Below are positions 1 through 8,138 of a stretch of 44,638 nt of DNA, one piece after another. This stretch comes from an uncultured Chromatiaceae bacterium (GTDB taxonomy: Bacteria > Pseudomonadota > Gammaproteobacteria > Tenderiales > Tenderiaceae), in contig CALZIO010000020.1 in NCBI GenBank assembly GCA_945787785.1, positions 1-44,638 on the forward strand. Reading direction: 5' to 3'. The notes beneath the pieces are model-generated. The model had not been told where the DNA came from. It was given only the letters and a program-made list of their open reading frames with translations, and ran no database searches. Every line of letters starts with the position of its first letter. Position 1 is the first letter of the stretch. A program made the position numbers and the translations under genes.

Positions 1-15
1 ATAGTGAACCTGGCC

Positions 16-1023
16 CTAAAACCTTATGGATTGGATTGCAGAGAGCGCGAGATTTTGCCTTAGCATTTGAGGTGCAGAACGCAATGCGGAAATCCAAGAT
101 TTGTGTGTAACGATGTGCTTCCCTAAGTGGGAGAGTTGAAATGCCTTTACACAAGCTTCTTTCTCCTGTTCTGTCATAAAACCGTTGCGCTGATATTTGG
201 GCATCTTACCCAGCTTGACTGCCTTATCACTCCACAATGGGTTATAAGGCAATAAGGTCGCCGCATCGACACCATTGATAGCAAGAAAATCAGCAATCCC
301 CTGCAAATTTTCTTCACTGGTGGTTATGCCTGGAATCAAGGGCACTCTTGGAATCACTGCCACGCGCCCATCGGCAACCAGCTTGCTGAAGTTTTCGAGA
401 ATCAACCGATTTGACTGGCCGGTGTATTTACGGCTCTCTGCATCATCAATCAACTTAAGATCAAAATAGATCAGATCGAGCCACGGCAATAGTTTTTCAC
501 TGAAACGGCGATAGTTGAAAAAGCCACTGGTTTCGATGGCGGTATGAATACCTTCCTGCTTCAGTGCCTTGAGAAAATGATGCGCGAACTCCATTTGTTG
601 TGTCACTTCACCGCCAGAGAGCGTGACACCGCCACCACTGGAGCTATAGAAAGGTTTATCGATCAACACACGGTAAAGCAGATCATCCAGACCGATCCAG
701 TAACCTGATGCTTCCAGTGCTCCAGTAGGACAAACCTCACTGCATTTGCTACAAGACGTACAAACGTCGCGATCGATCTGCACCTTATCATCCAGCAAAC
801 TCAAACAGTTCTCTGGACACACATCCAGACAGGTCTTGCCACACTGTTCAGGATGACACGCAGCCGCGTTATAAGATAATTCAGCGTGCTTTTCTTTGCC
901 TTCAGGATTCTGACACCAGACACAACTCAGAGGGCAACCTTTAAAAAAGACCGTGGTGCGAATACCCGGCCCATCCTCGCTGCAATCGCGTTTGATATCA
1001 AAGATGAGGGCCTGCTTCTGCAT
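16..1023 (-). CDS. Glycyl radical enzyme activating enzyme (radical SAM)
   Basis: This 335-residue protein is a radical SAM activase that abstracts hydrogen from the catalytic glycine of a partner glycyl radical enzyme. The radical SAM cluster is C30-x3-C34-x2-C37 (GCPLSCVWC). It is followed by a ferredoxin-like insert with two further cysteine sets, C56/C61/C65/C69 (plus C73) and C88-x2-C91-x2-C94-x3-C98, so two auxiliary 4Fe-4S clusters are expected, as in activases of the dehydratase/lyase type rather than the short PflA. The GGGVTLSGGE motif typical of activases is present. The gene starts 2 bp after the stop of the SCP2-like gene and is the last of the minus-strand cluster headed by the glycyl radical enzyme, so that enzyme is its obvious target. 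The family is certain; the partner is inferred from adjacency. Confidence 0.95.
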   Translation of the reverse strand: MQKQALIFDIKRDCSEDGPGIRTTVFFKGCPLSCVWCQNPEGKEKHAELSYNAAACHPEQCGKTCLDVCPENCLSLLDDKVQIDRDVCTSCSKCSEVCPTGALEASGYWIGLDDLLYRVLIDKPFYSSSGGGVTLSGGEVTQQMEFAHHFLKALKQEGIHTAIETSGFFNYRRFSEKLLPWLDLIYFDLKLIDDAESRKYTGQSNRLILENFSKLVADGRVAVIPRVPLIPGITTSEENLQGIADFLAINGVDAATLLPYNPLWSDKAVKLGKMPKYQRNGFMTEQEKEACVKAFQLSHLGKHIVTHKSWISALRSAPQMLRQNLALSAIQSIRF

Positions 1024-1025
1024 TG

Positions 1026-1667
1026 TTAAGCTGCCTTGGTTAATCCCAATTCCAGCTCAATGTTTTTGGCAATGGCACCCAGTTTGAAAAGATGACCAAC
1101 ATTGCCGGTGAGTTGCACTACGTTCTCCAACAGCAAACCAACAATATCCACATCGTCACGGCCAATCAAACCAACAATGGAATCTATGTCTTTAAAACGA
1201 ATGACCAGATCAACCTTATCCGGGTCGCGCTCCATTCGTTCTGCCTCGACTTCGCTCACCACATCTGCCTCAACCACCTTGAGTGAATTAATGGTTCGAC
1301 CCAAGGCGGTATCAACAAACAACTCTTTTGGTTTGGGGCAAAAACGCAGCCATACATTCATGTTGTCACCCGGCTTGCGCGTACGCAGCAGAAACCTGCC
1401 TTGATAAAAGCGCTGGCCGTTAGGCACATTGGGGTCGCGGAAGATGAAGTTTTCATCGAAAAAGGCCAGTGCCTTTTCTGAACGCTGTTTATCCAGCAGA
1501 CTGTCGCGTATGACATATCCAAAACCAAGCTTAAGTAACAGCGCCATGCCACCAGCCAATACCGGACCCGCAACACTGTCGACCAACGCTGGCATCTCGC
1601 CTGAACGGGCGCCGAGTTGCATTACTCGCTGGATATCCTGACTAAAAAACGGAAAACCTGCATGCAT
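1026..1667 (-). CDS. SCP2 sterol-carrier-like protein in glycyl radical enzyme cluster
   Basis: A soluble protein of 213 residues. The C-terminal ~80 residues have the pattern of the SCP2 lipid-binding fold: alternating strands (VDLVIRFKDIDSIVGLIG) and a terminal helix region with LTGNVGHLFKLGAI, close to the usual G-x-L-x-V-x-G-N-x-x-x-A-x-K-L ending of SCP2 domains. No signal peptide is seen. I chose the ATG at 1667 because GGGAGG lies about 9 bases upstream; an upstream in-frame start would run into the 3' end of the glycyl radical enzyme gene. It lies 13 bp after that gene and 2 bp before the activase, so all three are probably co-translated. A lipid-carrier-like partner next to a radical enzyme suggests a hydrophobic substrate, product or cofactor, but that is inference. 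The SCP2 assignment is from pattern only. Confidence 0.75.
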   Translation of the reverse strand: MHAGFPFFSQDIQRVMQLGARSGEMPALVDSVAGPVLAGGMALLLKLGFGYVIRDSLLDKQRSEKALAFFDENFIFRDPNVPNGQRFYQGRFLLRTRKPGDNMNVWLRFCPKPKELFVDTALGRTINSLKVVEADVVSEVEAERMERDPDKVDLVIRFKDIDSIVGLIGRDDVDIVGLLLENVVQLTGNVGHLFKLGAIAKNIELELGLTKAA

Positions 1668-1680
1668 GATCAATACCTCC

Positions 1681-4650
1681 CTAAATTGCCACCAGCGTAT
1701 GTTGCTCAACGCCGTTATCCAAGGCAAAGTTGGCGCGGTCGATAATTTCCTGGCGCATCTGCGGACTCAAGGTAACAAAGTAAGCCGAGTAACCGGCCAC
1801 ACGTATCATCAGATCCTTGTAAGGCGCCAAGGCCTGCAGCTCTGCCTCACCCGCATCTGATTGTGCCGCTGCTGTTGCAGCCTTGTCGGCGGCGATCAGA
1901 TCATCAATGGCTGAGACACACAGCTGCACCAATACGCCGTCATTATCCATAAAGGCCTTCATGTAACGGGCAAACAATTCGGTATCTTCGGGGAAGAACT
2001 CCTGATCACGGGTGGTTAGGCTCAGATTATAGGTATAACCATTCTGCACCGTGTCACCTTCCACTTCGGCTACCGAGAGGATGTGGTCCAGCGCCATGAC
2101 CGGATCTCCATTACGCTTCACCACGCCAGGACACGGTGTGATACCACTGGCGAAGGGTTCACGCGCTTTGCGGCCATTGGGCGTAGCCTTGGTCAACATG
2201 CCAAACCCGGCATGATTGGTCATGCTCCAGTAGCCAGGCAGATAACGGCCACCGCGGTGGGTGCGGTATTTGTAGAACACTTCCTGGATCAGGCGTGTGA
2301 TGAGATGAGTATAATGCACCGCGAGACTGTTATCATAGAGTCCACCAGGTGTTTGATCGACCCCGGCACCATATTTTGGCGCCAGATGAATCATGTGTTT
2401 GATCTCTTTCATTCGCCCTGCTGATAAGTCGGGTAACTGACTGGACTCTGCGCTGGCACCAAACAGCCTGCGCAGACTATTGAGCATGGCCACCAGCGGG
2501 TTGGGCTGCTGTTTGGGTGTTAAGCCGGATTCATCAAAATCCGCGTCAAGCGCTGCCAACAGTTCCTGCGCCGACATCTTGCCACCAAACACCAGCTCAT
2601 CAATGACACAGAATGAATCAATCACATCCGCCACGCCGATGATGGCAACACCGGATGAATTGTACTTGGCACCACCGGCAGTCAGGTCACGAAACACCGC
2701 CCCTTCACCGCGCGGCAGATTGGTTGGCCCGGTGAAGATACCGGACAGAAACGGCACCTGACGCATTTTTTCCATCGCCCGGCCGAGATAGTTGTTGCAT
2801 TGCGCGGTATGTTGCGCCATTTCATCGAGCTGGTATTTGAAGGCATCGATAAACTCTTGCATTGAACTCATCTCGGCCAGTGGTTTGGTGGTGTAGTTCG
2901 TATGTTCATGGAAAAGATTGGGATTATCCTTGCCAACGCCATCACTGCGATGTTTACCGCCGAATAGGGCCAGCTCCAGCACCGCCGGCAACACCAACAA
3001 GGTCGAGCCGGTATTGCCATAGTGCTTGCCGGCTGAATTCTGTTCTATACAGCCGATGGATGCGTAGTCGTAGGCATCGGCAAGCGCCTCTGCTTCACTG
3101 ATTCCGGTATGAGCTGCGTAATACTTCGCCATGGAATGCACCACTGGCGCATCACCGTGAATGGCTGGTGTCGCCTTGGTGAGAATATTGACCTGACTGA
3201 CCCGTTTCAGATAGGGATCATAGAAACCATCAGGCAACGGGGTGCCCTGCGCATCGCGGTGATGCACCTCTTTATGATAACGGGCATGTACATTAGGATC
3301 GCGGATACCGAGAATTTCGGTTGCCTTGAGGGTGATATAAGTCATGTCATTGACCGCATCCACCACCTCACCGTTTTCATATTTGGTGCCGCCGACGGTA
3401 AGGGCTTGATTGGAGCCGCTGCCTGCAAACAGGGTCTCCGAACCTTCTGTCGAGAGTGGCACATGATCAGAGCAACGCAGGAAAAAGTGGCTCACCATTT
3501 CAACTGCCCGCTCAACATAGGCATCACGTTCAGCATCATTCGATAGCTGTTGCCAATCGCTCAAATAGTAGTCATTCAACAGTTGATCCAAACGGCCAAT
3601 AGAAAAACCGAAATTGGTGTTTTCCTGCAATAACAAGTGATAACAGATCCAGATGGTGGTGAGCGCCTCATGCAGGGTCTCGGCCGGTTGTGCCGGCACC
3701 TTGCTACAGATGCGTGCCAGTTCGGTATTGCCACTTGCTTGTGCCGCCTCAGCCAGATGTTGGGCGTAGGTCTTGGCCCCCTCGAAAACGCTAATCACGC
3801 CTTCAAGAAACTCTTGCTGTTCAACATCATGCATAGCGTTATTGGCAAGATCTGCCTGCGCTTGCGTAATCAAACCATCAAAGCCATATTTCAACACCCG
3901 CTCAAAATCGGGCACGGTATGGGAGACACAGGTGGCTTTATCAGATAGATAGAAGGCGACCCGCTCCATCAATTCCAGCGCCTTGGGGGTTTCGCCGGCG
4001 CGGCTGATTAAGGCGGGATCAATTGAGTCTCCCTCGACCCGATCGCGGTTAGGATGTTGCTCGCTATCGTAATCGCTGTAACGCGCCACCTCTTGCGCCG
4101 GGCGACGCTCGAGCCAGTAGGGAAATATCTCCTTGTTTAAGCGCTCTGCCACCTCGGGCCGGATCCTGAATGGGTTTTGCGCCCGGCTAGTCACTGTCTT
4201 CAATTCCGGCCAGATGCAATAGCCGATCGTGTCCATATAGACTACCGGGCCAACGAAGCTAGTGGTGGTCTGACCGGGTAGCAGATCGGTATTGCGCACC
4301 AGTGGTGTCTTATTCACAAAGACATGGTGCAAGGCCTTGGCGCGGCGGGTATAAGGCGACATCGCTTGCGCTTCAGGCGTGCGCAGAAATTCAGTGAGCA
4401 AGCGCGGTAATTCATCACAGATCTCGGGCAGGCCTTCGGGCGCAAACAATTTATCGCGCCAAGCCTTTACAACCGGATACTGTTCCAGGCCGATATGACT
4501 CAAGGCCAGGTCTTTGAGTGTCTTGATCCGCTGTGGTATTTCATTCGGGATCGGGAAGGTGCGCGTCTTACCCCGCTCAGGGCGCAGAATGTGTGTCTCT
4601 TCGGTAAGACTGACACGCATACTCCCAGTGTGCAGTCCAGGTTTATTCAT
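1681..4650 (-). CDS. Glycyl radical enzyme, long atypical member (PFL/dehydratase superfamily)
   Basis: At 989 residues this is clearly longer than the usual 760-870 of pyruvate formate-lyase, diol dehydratase, choline lyase and benzylsuccinate synthase. The thiyl cysteine is C534 in ASIGCIEQ, followed by GKHYGNTG; the Cys-x-Glu arrangement (C534, E536) is that of the eliminating and decarboxylating enzymes, not the Cys-Cys of PFL. The glycyl radical loop is RVAGYSAYF with G953. Extra length lies near residues 700-760 and in an Ala-rich stretch (about 918-942) just before the radical loop. An AAGGGG ribosome site lies 7 bases upstream of the ATG. It is expected to be oxygen-sensitive and cytoplasmic, and to need the activase at 16-1023. 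The substrate is unknown; I find no basis for naming a known subfamily. Confidence 0.93.
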   Translation of the reverse strand: MNKPGLHTGSMRVSLTEETHILRPERGKTRTFPIPNEIPQRIKTLKDLALSHIGLEQYPVVKAWRDKLFAPEGLPEICDELPRLLTEFLRTPEAQAMSPYTRRAKALHHVFVNKTPLVRNTDLLPGQTTTSFVGPVVYMDTIGYCIWPELKTVTSRAQNPFRIRPEVAERLNKEIFPYWLERRPAQEVARYSDYDSEQHPNRDRVEGDSIDPALISRAGETPKALELMERVAFYLSDKATCVSHTVPDFERVLKYGFDGLITQAQADLANNAMHDVEQQEFLEGVISVFEGAKTYAQHLAEAAQASGNTELARICSKVPAQPAETLHEALTTIWICYHLLLQENTNFGFSIGRLDQLLNDYYLSDWQQLSNDAERDAYVERAVEMVSHFFLRCSDHVPLSTEGSETLFAGSGSNQALTVGGTKYENGEVVDAVNDMTYITLKATEILGIRDPNVHARYHKEVHHRDAQGTPLPDGFYDPYLKRVSQVNILTKATPAIHGDAPVVHSMAKYYAAHTGISEAEALADAYDYASIGCIEQNSAGKHYGNTGSTLLVLPAVLELALFGGKHRSDGVGKDNPNLFHEHTNYTTKPLAEMSSMQEFIDAFKYQLDEMAQHTAQCNNYLGRAMEKMRQVPFLSGIFTGPTNLPRGEGAVFRDLTAGGAKYNSSGVAIIGVADVIDSFCVIDELVFGGKMSAQELLAALDADFDESGLTPKQQPNPLVAMLNSLRRLFGASAESSQLPDLSAGRMKEIKHMIHLAPKYGAGVDQTPGGLYDNSLAVHYTHLITRLIQEVFYKYRTHRGGRYLPGYWSMTNHAGFGMLTKATPNGRKAREPFASGITPCPGVVKRNGDPVMALDHILSVAEVEGDTVQNGYTYNLSLTTRDQEFFPEDTELFARYMKAFMDNDGVLVQLCVSAIDDLIAADKAATAAAQSDAGEAELQALAPYKDLMIRVAGYSAYFVTLSPQMRQEIIDRANFALDNGVEQHTLVAI

Positions 4651-4681
4651 TGCGTAACCCCTTTGATTCCTTGTTAATAAT

Positions 4682-4704
4682 GATTGTCAGTTACAGTGAC
4701 AATC
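4682..4704. promoter_or_regulatory. Perfect inverted repeat upstream of the glycyl radical enzyme gene
   Basis: GATTGTCA, a 7-base spacer, then TGACAATC: a perfect 8-bp palindromic pair in the 96-bp gap between the 812-residue protein gene and the glycyl radical enzyme gene, about 30 bp before the latter's start codon. No T-tract follows on the minus strand, so it is a poor intrinsic terminator and better explained as an operator or an mRNA stem. It is not an FNR box (TTGAT-N4-ATCAA). Confidence 0.5.
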
Positions 4705-4746
4705 GATTTCCGTATATCTATAGCAACATCACCATACTCTATTATT

Positions 4747-7185
4747 CTAGTCCAAAGTATCCAACTTGATAGCCTGGCGATGACGTTCCCAGTCGTCGTC
4801 AAGCATTAGGAAATATCCAAATAACTGGTATTTATATTCACTTGCCGCAACGCCGGAGTGGAAAGGCACATCCAAAGCCGTGGAGTAGATCAGCTGACCG
4901 AGGTAAAGGCCATCCGCGATCTGCACCAACTCATCCAAACAATAACCGATCGGCACCGGTCCACCGATGAGCGGAAAACGGTAATGAAACTGGAATACGC
5001 GCTTGCTGCCTTGATCACCACTATTCATTGGCAGGATGGATTCCTGATCGGCAACACCGAGAAAACAGTAGCCCTGGCGGGCAAACGGCGAACCACTGGC
5101 CTCTGAAGCTTGTTGCAAACGCTTTTCCGGTACCCGGTAGTTCATGTCCGCGATCTTCATCAAGGCATCCGCAACACGAATGCGCTTGTCTTGCAGATTG
5201 TAGCCCATTACCCAGCGCTCGCCGGCCTCTTTAATCCAAAAGACTTTGTCTTCATCACTCATACCCTGGTCCCAACTGCCGCTGGCTAAATGCTCAGCAT
5301 AGCGGCCAGGCCGTTGCCAATAATTCAGTTGATTATTCTTTACCAGTGCGTAATGCGGTGCACTGGCCAGATGGCGCTTTAATTCATGCACACGCTGAGG
5401 ATAACGCTCGGCCAAGTCACTTCCTTCATCCAGCAACATACTCAACTTACGCGGACTGATCATCTCAAACGATTTACCCGCCCAGGGGAAAATATATTTG
5501 CCGATACTGTGCCAGACCATGTTCATCACATTTGGACCACGCGCCTCTTCTCCGGATAATGTGTTAGACAACACGCCGGGAATTAGGGCGACATCCAAAT
5601 CGCCAGCATCTCGGTCCGGGCAAAAGGTTTCACTGAAGCCCCAATGTAGATTCAGGGTTGCTCCGTGGTAATAATCAAAGCCATGGCTCACCTCTTTTTC
5701 ACCATACCAATCGTGCTCTTCCTCACCATTGAGACGGAGATTGAATCCTTTTGACCCTGAGCCTTGGAACAAGCCATTTTGCACTCTGGGAGCAACACCA
5801 CTGCGAAACAGGCTATGCAGCTGTTCAAAGTGTTTCAGGTGGTCTTCGTGTTTGGTTTGCGCCGAAATATCATGACTAATGCGCTGCAACATTTGTAATA
5901 CTGACTCATCCTCGCGCAGCATCGCTTTCACATCACCATCATCAGCGCGCGTAGAGGGCTCGGTGATTAACGTGGTAAATTTTTCAGTCAACGCTTCATC
6001 ATCACGCCAGCCATTGACCCAGTCATGCCCGGTATGCGTGGCTGCAACAACAGGGGCAGCATCATAACCAAGCTCTTCGTAACCAATCTCACCTGCACGT
6101 GGCCGCAGTTGGGGAAAGGCGTTGTCAGCATAAACCTGCTTTGCGTAGGCTGGGTCCAGCATTAAAAAGAAGCCATTGTTCTGATAGCCGTAATCAGGCC
6201 CGCTACTATTGGTTTGGCCATGCAATAGACGCTTGATTGACTCGAAAATAGTGTGTTTATACGGTTCGTAAGGCTCGCCCAACTCAATGTCATGATCGCC
6301 CGGAAAGAAAGGCAAATCGATGCTACCCAGACTATAATGTTTAGTGGCATAAACCAGTTGGCCTAGATAAATGCCTTCGCCAATCTGGACTAATTCATCA
6401 ACCAACCGGGTCATAGGATAAGCCGGGCTAAGCTTGGGCCAGCGGTAATTGAGTTGGTATACCTGCTTGCCATTCATTTCTGGCACTACCGATTTACCCA
6501 TCTGGGCAAGATAGATTCCGCCAGTCTTGTTGTAGGGAATGGCCTTTTCTTTAACCAGGTTGGCCGTTAACAACTCAGCTTCGAATCCTTCTGCATCTTT
6601 GGACATGGGCCGGTCTTGCAGCTGCCAGATCTGCTCCAATACGGGCAATGCTATTTCCTGTAGCTGGCTGGAATCATTCGGCTCACGGAAAAAATTACGC
6701 CCGATACGGCTAGTTGCCGAATCATAGGCCGCCATTAATTCAGGATCACCGTCACACTTTGTCCTGAATACCTCCTCAGTAACCGGCTCAAAGGTTTTGC
6801 CCATCCACAGGCCTGTGTCTGCAAACGTGGCGTTCCAGGCAGTCGCTAACAGCTCGATTTTTACCAATAATGAGCGGTTATCACCAAATAATCGTGCCGT
6901 ATCCTGAAAATAATCGCTGTCGCGGATCGCAACTGGTATCCCGATCATGGGTCCATCAAGCGGCACTGCCTTGCCACACTTGAATAGCACACTCAATTTT
7001 TCATGTATCTGCGGCCAAAGCTCGCGTTGATGATTATCTGCCAGAATACGCTGGTACTTTGCCAGCATGGTGTATAGGCTATCATCACAGTCAGTCTTTA
7101 AGATGGCCCGCAAATTCGATCTGAGCGCTGTTTTCTCCTCGTCGGAGCAATCAGGAAAATTGTTACTACTAAGCATCATGTCCAT
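4747..7185 (-). CDS. Unrecognised 812-residue protein with internal duplication
   Basis: I do not recognise this family. No signal peptide, membrane segment or metal motif stands out, so it is probably cytoplasmic. It contains two diverged copies of a module. Each copy has W-x-G-K-[TS]-F-E (WMGKTFE at 127-133, WAGKSFE at 568-574) and later a block with aromatic strands, DELVQI, G-[IL]-YLGQL and G-[FY]-FLMLD (about 222-346 and 703-797). The two DELVQI blocks start at 263 and 751. The centre (about 465-520) has a Gly/Asn-rich GLFQGSGSKGFNLRLNG and YYHGATLNLHWGF. The spaced beta-like strands recall ligand-binding barrel proteins, but that is only an impression. It precedes the glycyl radical enzyme by 96 bp on the same strand. 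The G-run near 7190 sits only 2 bases before the first ATG, so M3 (7179) may be the true start. Confidence 0.85.
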   Translation of the reverse strand: MDMMLSSNNFPDCSDEEKTALRSNLRAILKTDCDDSLYTMLAKYQRILADNHQRELWPQIHEKLSVLFKCGKAVPLDGPMIGIPVAIRDSDYFQDTARLFGDNRSLLVKIELLATAWNATFADTGLWMGKTFEPVTEEVFRTKCDGDPELMAAYDSATSRIGRNFFREPNDSSQLQEIALPVLEQIWQLQDRPMSKDAEGFEAELLTANLVKEKAIPYNKTGGIYLAQMGKSVVPEMNGKQVYQLNYRWPKLSPAYPMTRLVDELVQIGEGIYLGQLVYATKHYSLGSIDLPFFPGDHDIELGEPYEPYKHTIFESIKRLLHGQTNSSGPDYGYQNNGFFLMLDPAYAKQVYADNAFPQLRPRAGEIGYEELGYDAAPVVAATHTGHDWVNGWRDDEALTEKFTTLITEPSTRADDGDVKAMLREDESVLQMLQRISHDISAQTKHEDHLKHFEQLHSLFRSGVAPRVQNGLFQGSGSKGFNLRLNGEEEHDWYGEKEVSHGFDYYHGATLNLHWGFSETFCPDRDAGDLDVALIPGVLSNTLSGEEARGPNVMNMVWHSIGKYIFPWAGKSFEMISPRKLSMLLDEGSDLAERYPQRVHELKRHLASAPHYALVKNNQLNYWQRPGRYAEHLASGSWDQGMSDEDKVFWIKEAGERWVMGYNLQDKRIRVADALMKIADMNYRVPEKRLQQASEASGSPFARQGYCFLGVADQESILPMNSGDQGSKRVFQFHYRFPLIGGPVPIGYCLDELVQIADGLYLGQLIYSTALDVPFHSGVAASEYKYQLFGYFLMLDDDWERHRQAIKLDTLD

Positions 7186-7406
7186 GGCCCCCCATGCTTG
7201 GTAATGATAATTATTGTTGAACTAGCGCCTGTTAACACTAATCCCAAAATTTACATCCAACAACCATACCTTTCAAGTTAGTGAGATATAAGGGAATAAA
7301 AAAACTCTAGTCCAGTTTATTCCCCTTTACCAGTGATATGCTCTATTGGCTTTAATTAGTCATCCAATTTAAGCTTGGTAATAGTTATACATTATTCAAT
7401 GCAAGG

Positions 7407-7412
7407 TATAAT
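7407..7412 (+). promoter_or_regulatory. Candidate -10 box for the response regulator gene
   Basis: A perfect TATAAT lies 31 bp upstream of the response regulator start in the 257-bp divergent gap (7186-7442). No convincing -35 hexamer is seen at 16-18 bp, as expected of an activated or extended promoter. The rest of the gap is AT-rich and must also carry the promoter of the minus-strand cluster, which I could not place. Confidence 0.4.
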
Positions 7413-7442
7413 TCAGACGATTCGAAAAAACAGGCACAAAAA

Positions 7443-8138
7443 ATGCGAATATTGATCATTGAAGACGATTTAGACTTGGCTGCCAATCTATATGATTATC
7501 TAGAAACCAAAGGACACCAGGCCGAGACCGCTGGCGACGGTGTCACAGGATTGCATCTGGCCGTCAGCAAGAACTACGATGTCATCATACTGGACATCAA
7601 CTTGCCAGGCATGGATGGTCTAACCGTCTGTAGTAAACTCCGACAGGAAGCTGGGAAGCAAACCCCCGTATTATTACTCACGGCCAAGGACACCCTCAAT
7701 GATAAGCTGTCTGGTTTTGCCAGTGGCGGCGATGACTATCTGGTCAAACCCTTTGCCCTGCAGGAACTGTTAGCCCGCCTAACGGCGCTCAGCAAGCGGC
7801 AACAGAGCAACCAAGTCGATTCGGTTTTGCAAGTCGCAGATTTGACATTCAATACCAAGACACTTGAGATTAATCGTGCCGATAAGCATATTCACCTCAC
7901 TCCCACCGGACTTAAAATTCTCGAACTGTTAATGCGCAATTCACCCAACGTCGTTACACGACAACAAATTGAAGAGACTCTCTGGCATAACTCGCCACCA
8001 GACAGCGATGCCCTTCGTGTCCACATGCACTCTCTGCGCAACCTGATTGATCGGCCCTTCAATCAACCATTAATCCAGACCTTACACGGTATCGGTTTTA
8101 AAATAATCTCCCCCACTGAGATAGGCAATGGGAATTAG
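7443..8138 (+). CDS. OmpR/PhoB-family response regulator
   Basis: A 231-residue regulator with an N-terminal receiver domain (acidic pocket IIEDDLD near residues 5-11, phosphoacceptor D51 in VIILDINLPGMDG, switch Thr in LLLTAKD, conserved lysine in YLVKPF) and a C-terminal winged-helix DNA-binding domain (about 130-225, LTPTGLKILELLM... and ...HSLRNLIDRPF). The overall form is like the QseB/PmrA/TctD group. Its stop overlaps the start of the sensor kinase gene by 11 bases, so the two form a coupled pair. It is transcribed away from the glycyl radical enzyme cluster across a shared 257-bp region, which makes that cluster a plausible target; no operator repeat was identified to prove it. Confidence 0.93.
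   Translation: MRILIIEDDLDLAANLYDYLETKGHQAETAGDGVTGLHLAVSKNYDVIILDINLPGMDGLTVCSKLRQEAGKQTPVLLLTAKDTLNDKLSGFASGGDDYLVKPFALQELLARLTALSKRQQSNQVDSVLQVADLTFNTKTLEINRADKHIHLTPTGLKILELLMRNSPNVVTRQQIEETLWHNSPPDSDALRVHMHSLRNLIDRPFNQPLIQTLHGIGFKIISPTEIGNGN

Noticed and set aside
1681-4650. Calling the glycyl radical enzyme pyruvate formate-lyase
   Set aside because: The active site is Cys-Ile-Glu, not the adjacent Cys-Cys of PFL, and the length and partners differ.
4655-4690. FNR/ANR box in front of the GRE (TTGATTCC... present)
   Set aside because: The second half-site ATCAA is missing at the required spacing.
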